DNA of 64,000 nt from Gautieria morchelliformis (lineage: Eukaryota > Basidiomycota > Agaricomycetes > Gomphales > Gomphaceae). The position numbers and the translations under genes are program-made. This document shows, in pieces, positions 32,091 through 43,489 of the stretch. The notes beneath the pieces were generated by a model. That model had not been told where the DNA came from, ran no database searches, and was given only the letters and a program-made list of their open reading frames with translations. The stretch lies in the NCBI GenBank assembly GCA_015179125.1, contig WHVA01000217.1, positions 113,431 to 177,430 on the forward strand. Reading direction: 5' to 3'. Within the stretch, counting starts at the first letter, position 1, and each line of letters opens with the position of its first letter.

Positions 32091-32980
32091 CATCAACGGA
32101 CGCCCGTGGGTTGTGTGAGATTTCTGGGCTGGAATCTGTACCCATGGGAGCGGGGCTTGAAATTACTTCCGCTGCGCGGGGATTCGAGTTCGCACTAGTC
32201 TGTGATGGAGGTTGATCTGATTGTAACCAAAGCGCGGTGGACAGCCATGGAGCTGGTTGGCGGATGGCCCTGTCTTGAAGGTGGAGGACTCGTCAGCTAG
32301 CCACCAGAGCGTGCGTTTCAGCGAAAGATCTCGATCCAGCAGCGGCCGCGTCAATAAATGGACGAATTGAGCGAAGCTCCCAACGACAGTGTGTGTTGAT
32401 ATATTGTTAATTCTGATGATGTGCCTGGAGAATCGTGGAGAAGCGGGTGTGAGAACGAAATGGTGTTGCAAACAATATTGGCCGCGGAGACGTAAAGCGT
32501 GTGCCTAGGGCTGCAGTGAATGCTTCTCAGGGCCGTGCCACATTATATAATCGCTCTGGGACAAATGCGCAATCGCTTTCGTCCGTCCGCCAGGTGGGGA
32601 AACACTCCCATGCCGTCAATATCTGGGCTCAAATTTGGAAAAGGTTCGAGCGGCGTCGAAAACCTGGCAGCCGAGCCCAAAAATACGTCGGCCGACGGGC
32701 GCTACCTCTGGCCACGTAACTCGGGCCTTCCTATCGTAGGCTACCTGTGTAGGCCGCATAGGCCGACGTACTAAAGCCGTGCAGCATTGTAGCCTACATG
32801 TCGATCAGTCAACCGAGCCTCCGATAACTTGACCGTACGGTGAGATATGCGAGTTCACTTGTTACAACGCAGCTAGCATCCTCTAACACACACTGCCGTC
32901 GCACAGGTGTTGTTGTGCATAGAGGATGGTACACATACATTTTGTACTCCACAGTATGGACTTTCTTTTCTGACAGAGGT
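32091..32980. other. No gene recognised; holds one member of a short repeat
   Basis: At 32608-32660 the words CCATGCCGTCAATATCTGGG and CTCAAATTTGGAAAAGGTTC recur from the repeat family at 49495-49545 and 49925-49950. Otherwise only short unrecognised frames. Confidence 0.45.
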
Positions 32981-32984
32981 GATG

Positions 32985-33482
32985 GGGTTGACATGAGACC
33001 GGCACAGGTAGGGGAGGAAATCACTTCACTTTTCGGTTTTCTGCAGCAGGTATATGGAACATTCGGGTTTGAATTCCAGCTCGAGTTGTCCACCCGTCCC
33101 GAAAATATCTAGGAGAAATAGAGACGTGGAATGTTACGGAGAAGGATGCTATCGGATATACCATTGTTGTTGTCTTATGGATGTCTTTTCTCTTCTTCAG
33201 CAACTCTCAGAAGCCCTTAAGAAGTTTCATTTTGGCAAATGGAAGCTCAACGAAGGTGACGGCGCATTTTACGGGCCAAAGATCGACATTAAAATTTGGG
33301 ATGCTCTTTGACGTTCATCCCAATGCGCAACGGTTCAGTTGGATTTCCCGCTTCCTGTGAAGTTCAAACTTAAGTACGCAGTGCCGAGGACCACGATGCA
33401 GTGGATCGCCCTCCTAATTGCCCTGTTATAATTCATCGCACAGTTGGTATTGTGACAGAGCATTTCTTCGGGCAAGTGGTGA
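32985..33482 (+). pseudogene. Threonyl-tRNA synthetase fragment
   Basis: The plus strand carries part of the class II catalytic core of threonyl-tRNA synthetase: [100 protein letters not shown] and CPVIIHRTVGIVTEHFFG. The frame is broken by a missing base at about 33105 (RPEN/YLG), a TGA at 33309 where Arg or Lys is expected, and an indel near 33390. An intron is likely at about 33150-33200. The N-terminal editing domain and the C-terminal anticodon-binding domain are absent. Its role would be to charge tRNA-Thr; this piece cannot. Confidence 0.88.
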
Positions 33483-34570
33483 GTGTCCTACACCTAGGTG
33501 TGGAAGTACGATGTTATTTTTGCGATGTGCCCTGCTACACCGTTTTCTTGTAAGTTATTTCAAGCTCTGATGTTTTGAGGCTGCACGTGACCTGAAGCAT
33601 TGTTTCGGCATACAGTTTCAGCATACAACCAAACACAACCTTCTGTCCATACCACCACCAACGTGCCTTGGGTCCTCGAGCTGCAGATGCACCGCATACT
33701 TTTCTGATAGTTCTATATGATGCTAATATGTTCTGGTAAAATTTTATGTTTGCTCCATCATTTCTTCCCCTGCACCGCATGCTTCGTTTGAGCTCATCAG
33801 TACTTGACAAGTGTCAAACTTAGAATGGCATAAACATCTGAACTAAACTGCTCTGTGATCGTTGGACTGTCACCCATGGCTGATCCAATCTTTCACTTGA
33901 CCACACATTATCGTGGAGTGCCACAGTTGTCGATGCAGGTGGCTCCTACTCTCCACAGCGGCAGGTAATCCTTTGTGGAGGACTCTTTCCGTGAGGTGTA
34001 TGTGCACCAGCTCAATGGCCATCTAGCCTGGCGACGCTTTAGCACAAAATCTGCTCAGAGTCTCTCTGGCCTCAAGAGAATCGGTATGGTAACGGCAGGT
34101 AAGTCCCCACAGTATCTTTTAACCACAATACAATGTAAAGATATGCGGTCATGCCCGCCTTGTGATCATGCAAGACGGCCCAAACCCAAACTTCAATCTG
34201 ACAAAGTTGACGCTGGCCGTGCAGCCCATTGAAGAATGAGGATTGAGAATGGCTTGAGGTCCCGTTTGCTAATTTATTCACCAGCGGGTCATAGTACACG
34301 TACAGTATAAATGAGATATATTGATTCAAAATAAGCTTGAATTGAAGAAATACAGCAGACAGCCTATAGTGCAACTACCTCGCTGCTACATCGACCTACA
34401 GCGCTCAATGTACTCTTGTGTGTCCACTACGTAGGCCTACAAAACAGCTACATGGGCCTACAGTACCACCGTCAAACTACGGTATGCTACATAAACGGCC
34501 AATGTCCTACAGGCCTCTAAGTCATACATAGCCTACCCTACATAGGACTGCGTATCACCATGCCTTTTTC
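33483..34570. other. No gene recognised
   Basis: Several short frames occur on both strands. The plus strand at about 33870-34100 shows moderately open sequence ending in a donor-like GTAAGTCC after MVTAG, but no family is recognised. Could be further gene relics. Confidence 0.35.
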
Positions 34571-34574
34571 CTGA

Positions 34575-34710
34575 TGTGTTTTCTCATTCTGCTAGACTCA
34601 CGTTTCCTATATAACTGTTCGGTTCTGGAGCCAAACCATTCCCCTCGCTTGGTACAGGAATACCCTCTTAGACATGACCATCACTAACCTCCCTTCATAG
34701 TATGTCATTT
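34575..34710. repeat. Member of a short dispersed repeat
   Basis: The sequence from TTTTCTCATTCTGCT to CTAACCTCCCTTC is nearly the same as 49570-49691, including TTCCTATATAAC(T/C)GTTCGG. The word TATATAA suggests a promoter-like core in the repeat. Confidence 0.7.
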
Positions 34711-34811
34711 CGTTGCTCTGCCCCGTGTCGCGTCCTCACTTTTAGATTAAGATGTTAGTGCTGCCTTTAGTAAACAAATTCTATTGCTTAACAGTTGGGA
34801 CCGCTATGTTC

Positions 34812-35010
34812 GTCCCTCCTCAGTGGAGCTGAGGTGTGAACAACCAGCTTGGTCAGCAGCTGATCAATCCAGACTATCGGAACAACTGGCAGTTTGGTCC
34901 AAATACCAAACCTCGCTTACCGTCGTTTCCCTTTTGGAGCAACTGTTCGACCTCCATCATCAGAGGCATCGCTTCACTGAGCAGTACGTATATAATGTAC
35001 TCAATGCACA
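34812..35010 (+). pseudogene. Unknown exon, left arm of an inverted pair
   Basis: The sequence matches the reverse complement of about 36735-36899. Translated in sense, the shared block reads NNQLGQQLINPDYRNNWQFG and, after about 30 extra bases, EQLFDLHHQRHRFTEQYVYN. I do not recognise the family, but the coding character is clear because the two copies keep the same frame. The extra segment (about 34905-34935) is absent in the other copy. Confidence 0.5.
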
Positions 35011-35324
35011 ATTCCTCCCTTCCCAGATCACCATCCATTTGTGGTCAACTTGCGTTTATACTTTTCAGGAGTCCAGGATGATGAAAATTGCTTCTTTGTC
35101 CTGAACCCTATGGGCGGCGGGGAGTTACGATGTGAGTTGAGTATTGTCATACCCAACATGCCTAACATTGGCCTGCATAGTTCTTGGAGATACTGCTCAT
35201 CAGTTGTAAGCCGAATGGCGAAGGGATAGCACAGATGTCCTAATTCTGTACCGAGTCCGGTAGCACCGGTCTGAAAGCCTCAGTGAGTGATTTCTGTTGT
35301 CTTTTGCGATGGCACCTGTGTCCA

Positions 35325-36175
35325 ATGCGCTCATGATTCTTGCAAGCTTGGTGTCAGCTATGTTGACTTATATCTGATTCGCTCCCCAGGGTTGCTCAAG
35401 AACAACACTTGGGCCGAGTTCTAGAAAATCAAATCAGACGGACTCGCGAAGTCAGTATGTTGGTTCAATTTACCACAACAGGTATTTTACTACCAGAATG
35501 TCAGGAGCATTGGTGTTAGTGACTTCACCATTAAGGATCTCATGAAACTTATGAAGACTGCGAAAGTTGTCCCTGCAGTGAATCAGGTCAGTCTAAGCAC
35601 GGTGTACTATGCACAAGTGACTAATTTGCATGGAGTACAGGTCTCGTACCCATGTAAATACGTTCAGAATGCCTCCCTATTGGAGTTTTCCGCGAAATTC
35701 AATATTGTCACCGAAGCCTATCACTCCGTCTTGTACGTTCAATCAATTCAGGCTACTTCATGTGCATTCTGACATATGGTCATGGTGTTTCGCAAAGTTC
35801 TATGACCGAGCTGCCTTGCCGCTCAGTTGTCAAGCCCATCCAGTGAGCCGCAAAAAGGCTCAACATCACACCTGCACAAGTTATTCTCTCCTGGGTGAGG
35901 AGTAAAGGAGTGATTATCGTGACATTTGTGTCCCTGTCCCATGGTCGTCCCTATTTTGTCACCAGCCAAAGTACGGAGAAATATTATCTCAAAGAGTATC
36001 TTGAAGTAGCAGACCTCCATGAGCTCTTCTTCCCCTACGTCTTCACTTCTTCAGCACCGTACTCACCATTTGGAATGGAACTTAGCCCCGCTCACTGCGC
36101 AGGAGATTCTAGACATTGAACGTGAAGGAGCCAGAGGGCCACTGGACGGCGTAAGCATGTTCATGCTCGTCGCGG
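35325..36175 (+). pseudogene. Aldo-keto reductase gene relic, spliced
   Basis: The plus strand gives, across GT/AG introns, KLGVSYVDLYLIRSP (35348; family proteins have HSP, so the proton-relay His is Arg here), KSDGLAK, then QNVRSIGVSDFTIKDLMKLM and KTAKVVPAVNQ (35490-35587), then LLEFSAKFNIVTEAYHS (about 35680), then LNITPAQVILSWVRSKGVII (35858-35917), then STEKYYLKEYLEVADL and finally LTAQEILDIEREGARGP (about 36090-36140). These are the conserved blocks of NADPH-dependent aldo-keto reductases from the mid barrel to the C-terminus. Stops (for example before KIKSDG) and the missing N-terminal cofactor and active-site region make it a pseudogene. It lies between the two arms at 34812 and 36735. 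Confidence 0.85.
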
Positions 36176-36199
36176 CGTTACCCTTGATGCTCTGGCCGA

Positions 36200-36734
36200 A
36201 ACGCTGAAACTATTCATTAGGGCGGAGGCCTCAGCGTATGCTGGCTTACTCTGCCTCTACGCCTATAGCGTAAATTTTGGGTGTATATTCTGCTATGTAA
36301 ACAGCGTAACCTCATCGACATCTTGCACCAAAATAAGGGTGAAATACTGGCAACTACATCCCGGTCCTTCGTATATCTCGTGAAGTACGCAGCCCTCATG
36401 CCGAGCCAGCCCGCTGCACATGGGATATTCATGGTCTAGAGGTAAACAGCAAATGTTAGCACGTGAGATCAACGCAACGAGGAGATTGGAGACTTGCCTT
36501 AGATATGGCACCCAATTGAGGTGCCGCACGAGGTGGGGCACAAGACGGCTGCGAGTTGTGGCATTATTCAGAACCTGCTCCCGGATGGTTTCATCAGAAG
36601 ATCTGGAAACATGAGGAGAGAAAGGAGCAGAACGCAGTGAAGCAAGACGATGAAAAGGATGAGCTAGGAAAAAAAAGTCCCTAGGTGACATATACACATC
36701 ATATGAGCGGATCTACAAAGGCTCCAAATGGTGC
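36200..36734 (-). pseudogene. Possible continuation of the unknown inverted-arm gene
   Basis: Minus-strand frames upstream of 36290 are open for up to 134 codons and include ETIREQVLNNATTRSRLVPH and LNWVPYLRQVSNLLVALISR. They follow the block in the right arm (36735-36899) in sense order. The composition looks protein-like but I know no family. It may be only the antisense of something else. Confidence 0.3.
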
Positions 36735-36899
36735 ATTGAGTACATTATATACGTACTGCTCCGTGAAGCGATGCCTCCGATGATGGAGGTCGAACAGTTG
36801 CTCCCAAAGGGTTGGACCAAACTGCCGGTCATTCCGATAGTCTGGATTGATCAGCTGCTGACAAAGCTGGTTGTTCACGCCTCAGCTCCCTCCTCAGTG
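36735..36899 (-). pseudogene. Unknown exon, right arm of the inverted pair
   Basis: Reverse-complement copy of 34812-35010. It reads NNQLCQQLINPDYRNDRQFG, then LWEQLFDLHHRRHRFTEQYV. It stops exactly where the LTR-like copy B starts (TGCTGACTAAG at 36900), which suggests that B inserted at or next to this exon. Confidence 0.5.
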
Positions 36900-37870
36900 T
36901 GCTGACTAAGCCCCTTGAGATGCGTCCGGCACTGATGGATGAAAGTCACGTGACTGTGTCGACAGGAAAATGGTGTCGATCTAAGAGATAACCAAGTCAA
37001 AAGTGTTCGCGTTTGGGGTAGTATAGAGTAAACAGTGATAGTGGACTCTCAACAAAGAATTGGAGCAAACTATCGAGATTTAAGTTCTGTAGCTATCAAA
37101 CAAGACTACAGTGATTTCAGGGGGTGAAACAGTTGATTCTGGATGATTTTGTTCATACATTTGTAGTAGCTATTTATACTATATTAGTGGTAACTACTGG
37201 TGTTCGAGATAGTAAGCGGATGGGTCGAAAAACTACATGTAACTAAAGGGGTGACTAGTTATAGTCATAAAATCATGGGGTGGTGGAGATAGTATCAGGG
37301 TTATTTAAACTTTGGATTAGAGTTTTGTACTTAGCATACAAAGCCCCTGTCCACATGGTGTCAAGATAATAATCAGCTGGTCGTGTCATGGAGTCCAATA
37401 GAGAATGGAAATCAACTCTGCCCTGCCTAGCATAATTGCTAGGCTTGGTGATGGGGCCGCTCTCTCTGTGCCTCTTCTGTGGGGCAGCTAATTGAGTACA
37501 TGTATTGTGGATGACATTCTCAAGTCACTCCACAATATCCGGTGCTCCTGCACAGTCTATATCTCTCTGCGGCATTTGGTGCCCGCACCTCCTCGGTGCC
37601 TGTGGCCTGGGGCCTGTCGACATCATGGCCGATGCCATCAGTCAATAGGTGCGCTGTCTCTGATCGGCCACATGTGGTCGATGCCCGTATCCCTGTATCT
37701 TATCTAATCTGTAGATAAGATAGCTATTCATGATGTCGTGTGTCTGTCGTCTATGCTGATGTCCATCGTAAGTGTCGTTTCTATTTCTTTTGATATTTTT
37801 CTTTGTTTTCTTTAATTAGTTTCTTTGTACATAGATAACTTGAAATAGAATAGTTGCGTCTATCATAACA
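36900..37870. mobile_element. Solo-LTR-like dispersed repeat, copy B
   Basis: Aligned with copy A (13444-14262); start TGCTGACTAAG, end CATAACA. It is about 150 bp longer, mainly in the part after 37500. Shared words include AGACTCTCAACAAAGAA-like and GCATACAAAGCCCC-like blocks. Internal TATTTATACTA could be a promoter. Identity looks like about 65-75 percent, so the family is old. Confidence 0.55.
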
Positions 37871-37885
37871 CTCACCTCAATTTCA

Positions 37886-38850
37886 GCCCGCCCCGGCACT
37901 ATATCTCCAGCCCATATCATCTCCCCCCACCCATCTCCTCCAGCCACCACCACCCGCACAGGCACGGTCCATCCCGCCCACTCACACTTGCACCACCCGC
38001 CACACCACGCTGCCTACTCACATCATCCCCACCCATCCCACCACTCTCAGCCCCTGGGACACGTCTTGGCTGGCCCTGTTCGCTCGGAGCCAGTGGCACG
38101 TAAATGTCCCAAGTACATGCGCAGCAAGACCGGTTGCATGACATGCAGGGTGAAAAAAAAAAGTGAGCCCATTCACGTGTCTGTTTGTGCAGCCTATTTG
38201 TACTCGCTGCGCACATGGCCAGCGCGACTTATGTCCCCATGTTTTTTCTGCGCAGCATGAATATTCACATGTGACCCATTTAGTGCAGCTGGCCTGAAAT
38301 TGTGCCCTCCCGCAAAAAGCTCACAGTTAAAAAAGAGTCCGAGGAGCCAGACAGGACATTGAGTCCTGACAGTGCGTCTCCTGCCTTGTCTACTCCATTA
38401 AACGCCCAAGAGGGCTCCCTGTCTCGAAGGAGCCCCCTCGGCCGCTGCACTGTTTCTGGTCGTTGTACTCACAGGTGAGGACCGACAAAGCGGAATAATG
38501 GTGCATATACTCACAGATCTTCAGTGAGCCTAACACCGCTGCTAGGTTTCCTGCGGGATCACCGATTGATCCCCCACACGGTGCATCATCACGTCACCCT
38601 AGGTAGTACATGATCCATCAGTACTGGCATTCCCGGTTCCTAATCTTTTCATAGCCTCCCGCAGAATATTCATAGCAGTTCTTCGGTTCCATACTCTAGC
38701 AGCTCGCAGCCGCTCCGCCAACACTACCCTTCTCTGACACCTCCGAGCATATCTCCAGGGTTGTACCATCCCAGCCCGGCTTCTTCTCATGAGTACCCGT
38801 CGTACAGTGGGTCACCAGCATCCAACGGGCATGGGGGAAACAGCAAGTTT
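37886..38850 (+). pseudogene. Zn(II)2Cys6 transcription factor relic
   Basis: The plus strand encodes a His/Pro/Ser-rich N-terminus (HHAAYSHHPHPSHHSQPLGH), then KTGCMTCRVKKK (about 38125), then after a possible 30-bp intron PICTRCAHGQRDLC. This is a fungal C6 zinc cluster in which the middle Cys block (KKCDE) is lost. Downstream frames read KKLTVKKESEEPDRTLSPDS and, near 38680-38830, a Ser/Pro/Tyr-rich stretch (SVPYSSSSQPLRQHYPSLTP), typical of such regulators. Stops and frame changes separate the pieces. It would have been a nuclear DNA-binding activator or repressor. It ends next to the transposase fragment at 38860. Confidence 0.7.
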
Positions 38851-38859
38851 TTTATTATC

Positions 38860-39735
38860 CAGAGGACCATCCGACAATGCCTGGATGGTTCAAGGGTATG
38901 AGTGTTATTCTTTCAGAGCATGGTTTCAAAGAAGAGGCCAACCTTCATGCCGAGTGTAAAGGTTTTAAATGTGCTAATCCAAAGGGGGCCTGTTGCTGCT
39001 GTCGGATTGTTTTCAATCAGCCAGGTTTCCAGAACCAGAAACCAGCACTGTTTGAGCTTGTGGAAGCTGATGGCCACATTGCATTTTTTTATCTGAAGTT
39101 CCACTGTGAACTGAATTTTATTGAACAATTCTGGGGCTGGGCTAATGTTAAGAATGTAAGTCATACTTAAGACTTAACCCGAGGGCCGAGCCGAGGTTAA
39201 CCGAAGTTTGGGAACAGAGGGCTTGGCTTCAACTTCGTAGGTTGCACCCACTACAGTGTTCCACCCTAATTTCAGGAAACAGATTCAGGGACAGGTTTGG
39301 CTAGAAGCCGAGGTTCGGAAATGAGGATCAGACAGAGGAGCAGAAGATACGAGGAATCTAAGTCGATATCAGAACTGAGGAATTAGCGTACATGACGGGG
39401 GGTTTATATACTAATTGCAAGGAACAGAAAGAGGGCATCAATGCCCGAATCAGGCAGGAAGCAAGGTCGACGGACAATCATCAGAAATGGAACAGGACTA
39501 TCTAGGAAAGGGGATCAGGGTGAATGATGAACCAATAGGGAACCTGAGTTAAGCCCAAAGGTTCTAGAGCAAGATCCGAGGCCGAGGCCTCAGGTCCGGA
39601 CTCGGGAATGGGTCTTAACAGTTAAGTACCGCTACTGTATGCTACCACCAACAAAAAGTATTGAGGAGATGGAGCATAATGTTAAAGAATGCCTTGATTC
39701 AGTGACCCTGCTCCAGACATGCAGGTGAGATATAT
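38860..39735 (+). pseudogene. C-terminal part of a DDE transposase, split by an insert
   Basis: The frame from 38877 reads MPGWFKGMSVILSEHGF, then CKGFKCANPKGACCCCRIVF and HIAFFYLKFHCELNFIEQFW (the catalytic Glu in FIEQFW). After a 468-bp insert it resumes with YRYCMLPPTKSIEEMEHNVK (39627-39690). It is related to the better preserved transposase at 43671-46419 (FPKFHCELNPIEMVWG) but is a different subfamily. The N-terminal part with the two Asp residues is missing, as are terminal repeats. Confidence 0.8.
39153..39620. mobile_element. 468-bp insert with GTTAAG target duplication
   Basis: The hexamer GTTAAG flanks the insert at 39147-39152 and 39621-39626. Removing the insert and one hexamer joins ANVK to YRYC in frame, the order expected in this transposase family. 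Inside the ends lie imperfect inverted repeats (ACTTAACCCGAG near 39172 and CTCGGGAATGGGTCTTAA near 39601). No coding capacity is seen. It may be a MITE; the class is open. Confidence 0.7.
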
Positions 39736-39775
39736 ATTTACTACTTTCTCTGTACTTATTTTAAGAACCACAGGT

Positions 39776-42245
39776 TTGCCAATCGGGTTTCGTTGTAATT
39801 GATACTGGCGGTCTGTAGGAACCCTTTGGCAATGAGGCGTGCTCGATACCGGGTGACGTTTCCCTGTGTGTTGCATTTTGTCAGGTAAACCCACTTGCAT
39901 TTGATTGTGTGCCTGCCCTCTGGTAGGTCTGCTAGCTCCCAGGTTCCATTTTCTATCAGGCACCTTATTTCCTCCTTCATGGCATGCAGCCATATCTCAG
40001 CTTCTGGGGAGGACATCACGAGTTTGTACGACATTGGGTCCCCTGTCGGCGTGATGTCATTGCTGCCAGGAACGCTGAGATGGCATTTGTCCATACGGCA
40101 GGGACCCATCGGTTTGCCCTGTCTGGGCTGGCGTTCATTGGGTCGGGGCGTATGGGCCGGCCGATGATTCGCGCCGATCTGCATGGAGGGGGTTGGGGAG
40201 GTTGTGGACATGGTGGAGGTGGATCAGGTGGTTGAGGTTGCGTTGGATTGGTTCCTACATCCTTGTCGTCGCTTTCTGGTAGGGATAGGTCAACTAGCTC
40301 AGGTGGCAGCTGCAGCTGTTGTGAGGGGATAGCGCTCGGTTGTTCGATTTTGGCTGTTGGGGTGCGAAGAGGATATTCATTTTCCTCAAAAACGACGTCG
40401 GTGGATATTATTATCTTGTGTGAGGACGGTTCCCATAGTTTAGATCCCTTTGTGGAACCATCATATCCAATGAAGATGAACTTTTTTGATGTTTGATCGA
40501 ATTTTGTTCTCTGGGTCATTGTGTGCACGTAGGCTAAGCATCCAATGCCCTGAGCTAGCTCAGGTCAGGTGGATGTCCGTGGAGGCATTCGTGTGGGGAG
40601 ACGTAGTCGGTTGTGTGTGATGGAGCGCGGTTTCGCACACATGTGGCTGTAGCTACAGCGCTTTCCCAGAAGCCATGAGACATTCCTGCACTCTGGAGCA
40701 TGGCGCGTGTAGCTTCCGCAATCGTGCGGTTTGCCCTTTCAGCAATGCCATTTTGCTGCGGTGTGTGTGGCACGGTAAGCTCATGTTTTATTCCCTGCTC
40801 CTCGATGTATTGGTTGAACTCTGTCGATAGGAATCCCCCCCCATGATCCGAGCGTATGGCTCGTAGCATACCTTTGTAGTGTGTGGAGACAAGTGCATGG
40901 TATTCTTGAAGCAATTGAAGGTATCGCTCTTTGCTTGCAAGAAGAAAACCCACTTGTATCGCGTGTAGTCGTCCACAAGCACATAGTGGTAGCTGTGACC
41001 TTGGATGGATTGTGTGCACATTGGGCCTGCAGGATCCATGTGAATGAGGTTGAAGGGTCGAGTGCATCGGTGAGTGGATGATTTGAACTTCCGTCATGTG
41101 GATTTCCCTAGCAAGCATCCTTCACACGTGGATAGTGCGCATCGCGACATCGGATCTATTTGGTTGTTTAACTGTTTGAGGGATGACCATGTGCATGGCC
41201 GAGGTGAGCGTGAAGGGTGTCAATGGGGATGCTCCTTTGCGCCAAGTGGATGGAAGGTGATGCGGAGCTCAGTGAAGCCAATAGTGTCATCCATCGAGTT
41301 GTAGAGTCTCCCGTGATGGCGGCGCTCACGGAAGGTGGTGCTTCTTTTGCGTCACTTTTCTCTTTACCTTCGCCTTTCCCTTCCTGTCACCTGTCCCCCT
41401 TTTTCTCTCAGACAGCACCTCTTCTCGAGACAAGCCATGCATCTTGGGCCGGCAGTCCTTTTCCCAATGCCTGGTACCCCCACAGTAGTTAGTTGCACTT
41501 GTCCTTGCTGGGCTTCGACTTCGTGCGAATTGCGTTTACGTTCGGTTGTGAGCCCTGTCGGAGTTCTTCAGACAGGATACATCTTTGAGTGCTCACCCAA
41601 TTGATCTTGGAGAAGTCGGTAATGGTAGTGAGGATCGTTTGTTGCACAATCTCGTATGATGCAGGTAGGGCTTGGAGGACGTTGTGAGTGTGTAGGGGGT
41701 TGCTGATGGCTAAGTCAGCGGCGACGATGTGGTTTTTTAACTCAGACATTTCGTCGATTTTCTGAGTGAGCTGGGTGTCATGTGAAAAGGTCATGGTTGT
41801 ATACTTTCGGTAATCGACCCATAAGTTCAGACCGGTCCTTGTCCTGTAGGTCGTTTTGAGATTACCCCAGTTTTGCTCTAGGGTTTTTGCCATGTCAAGG
41901 GACTGGTGGATGGAGGACTTGACTGAGATGAGTAGCAGCGAGAGACCTTGGCGAGAATGTTTCTCCCAGTCGTCAAGTCGTCTGCGTTCTTTGTCGGTGG
42001 GGATGATGCTCTGTGAAGGGGCTGTTTCGGTTCCTTTGGCGATACGCAATGCGTCGATGAACATCAGCGTGGCCTTCAGTGAGAAGGACCACACCTCCCA
42101 GTTCATTCCATCGAACTTCTCGATTGTTGATAGAAGTTTCGAGGTCATTGTGTCGGCCATGGTATGGGTGTGAGATGGTGGGACTTGTGTGTTTTGCGTC
42201 GACGGTTAGGTTAAGTTAAGTTTTCAGGGAGTGGGGCCCATAACC
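39776..42245 (-). pseudogene. Ty1/Copia element, 5' half (gag to early reverse transcriptase)
   Basis: Read on the minus strand: primer-binding site at 42245-42233, gag from ATG 42160 (FDGMNWEVWSFSLKATLMF, UBN2-type) to 41489, a zinc knuckle split by a frameshift (NYCGGTRHWEKDC, about 41470), integrase (VDDYTRYKWVFFLQAKSD about 40960; IRSDHGGGF about 40850; QQNGIAERANRT about 40740), a Pro-rich linker, and the RT start (LIENGTWELADLPEGRH, about 39940). It stops abruptly at 39776 after INYNET. A TAG at 40555 stands where Gln is expected, followed by a one-base deletion. The 3' half, with the RT active site, RNase H and 3' LTR, is absent. Confidence 0.88.
42233..42245 (-). other. Copia primer-binding site matching initiator tRNA-Met anticodon arm
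   Basis: The plus strand reads GGGGCCCATAACC, the anticodon-loop sequence (CAU) of initiator tRNA-Met with part of its stem. The element RNA is the complement and could pair with it. It lies at the end of the presumed 5' LTR, 73 bp before gag. The same 13-mer is at 63834-63846 in the other Copia element. Confidence 0.7.
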
Positions 42246-42625
42246 TATTGTGAAGGCAACTTCTGTTGGCAGTTCACAAACCTAGACGGCATCAGAAGAG
42301 GTCTGTAGCACCGCTGTACAGTAGTTATGTAATCTACACTAGATGGTCAAATAACGAAGGATCGGTCATGACAAAGGACTGGGTGATAGCGAGGGGTCAA
42401 TCAATCTCTGGATTTAAACACGTCAGACGTGAGCCAATTATGCATGGTGCACACCTGGCTGCAGCACTTCACGCACAGACTCGTAGTGCCAGCGTCCTAG
42501 ACCTTGACAAAACGTCGAGATCCTGATCATTCAGCCCACAGTAGCTCCAATCAATGTAATGACGTGCGTAAACTCTGTGTGGATATGGAATTATTCCGCT
42601 TGTCCGACCATGGTTCATGTGGTGT
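42246..42625. other. Presumed 5' LTR of the Copia piece and flank
   Basis: The LTR should extend upward from 42246, but with no second copy its outer border cannot be set. The segment to about 42500 contains no recognised gene. Confidence 0.35.
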
Positions 42626-43489
42626 TAACGACACATCGGGATATGCCTGCCTAATAGTCATCAGTATATGCAAGGTCACTGAACTTGTAGACCCGTTTTT
42701 CTTCGGAACTTTGACTGAATGGATATCCTCCGCAGTCGAAAACAAGGACAAAAAATCACCTCAAGGGGCACTAGATACAACCCCTGAGGCAGAGGTCGAA
42801 CAACCGATTTTACAACTATTGGGAGGTACAACACTGCTTGATGTTGACTTTTCCCAAATATGGGAGTTTCCAGGTGGCAATGCACATGTGAATGTATCAT
42901 CAAATCAGTGCCACAACCACATAAGAAACTAATGAAAACTTCCCCTTTGAGGATGAGTTGCCTCGAGGAAATTGTCTTGACGACATTACACTGGAGATGG
43001 ACAAGGTTTCCGAAAGACGGAGGTGTCCAATGCTAATCAGAATGGCTGATTCCATAGTTTGATTGCAGGAAACATTCACCACCTATACACGTGGAGGTTT
43101 TGTTCAAAGAGAAACATTGAATCGTCGCTGGGTGGCACTTGTGTTGTCATAGGTGCATGCAAGACGTCCATAGGTGCTTGTAGGTGAAGGGAACCCAACA
43201 GGTGTCACGCCGAGAGGATCAAGTATGTCCAAGCCAAGCTCCCACATGGGTTGGCTTAGCACCTTCCAGCTGGCCAGGTGTTTGTGCAATGCAGGAGTGT
43301 CAGTGATCACACTGTTCATCAGGTGTTTGGTGGGTTTTCTACCTGGTTTCCTGCTGAATTGTGGGACATGGCACCATTTTGTGGGAGAACACCATGGTTG
43401 CATGGGCACCATTGGGCTTGGTCATCCACATGCAGGGAGAGAATTAATAACACATTAACCTCCATGTGCATAAACTAGGGACGAGACTA

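Noticed and set aside
38150-38260. Intact Zn2Cys6 cluster
   Set aside because: The middle Cys block (KKCDE-like) is missing between VKKK and PICTRC under every splice I tried, so only a relic is reported.
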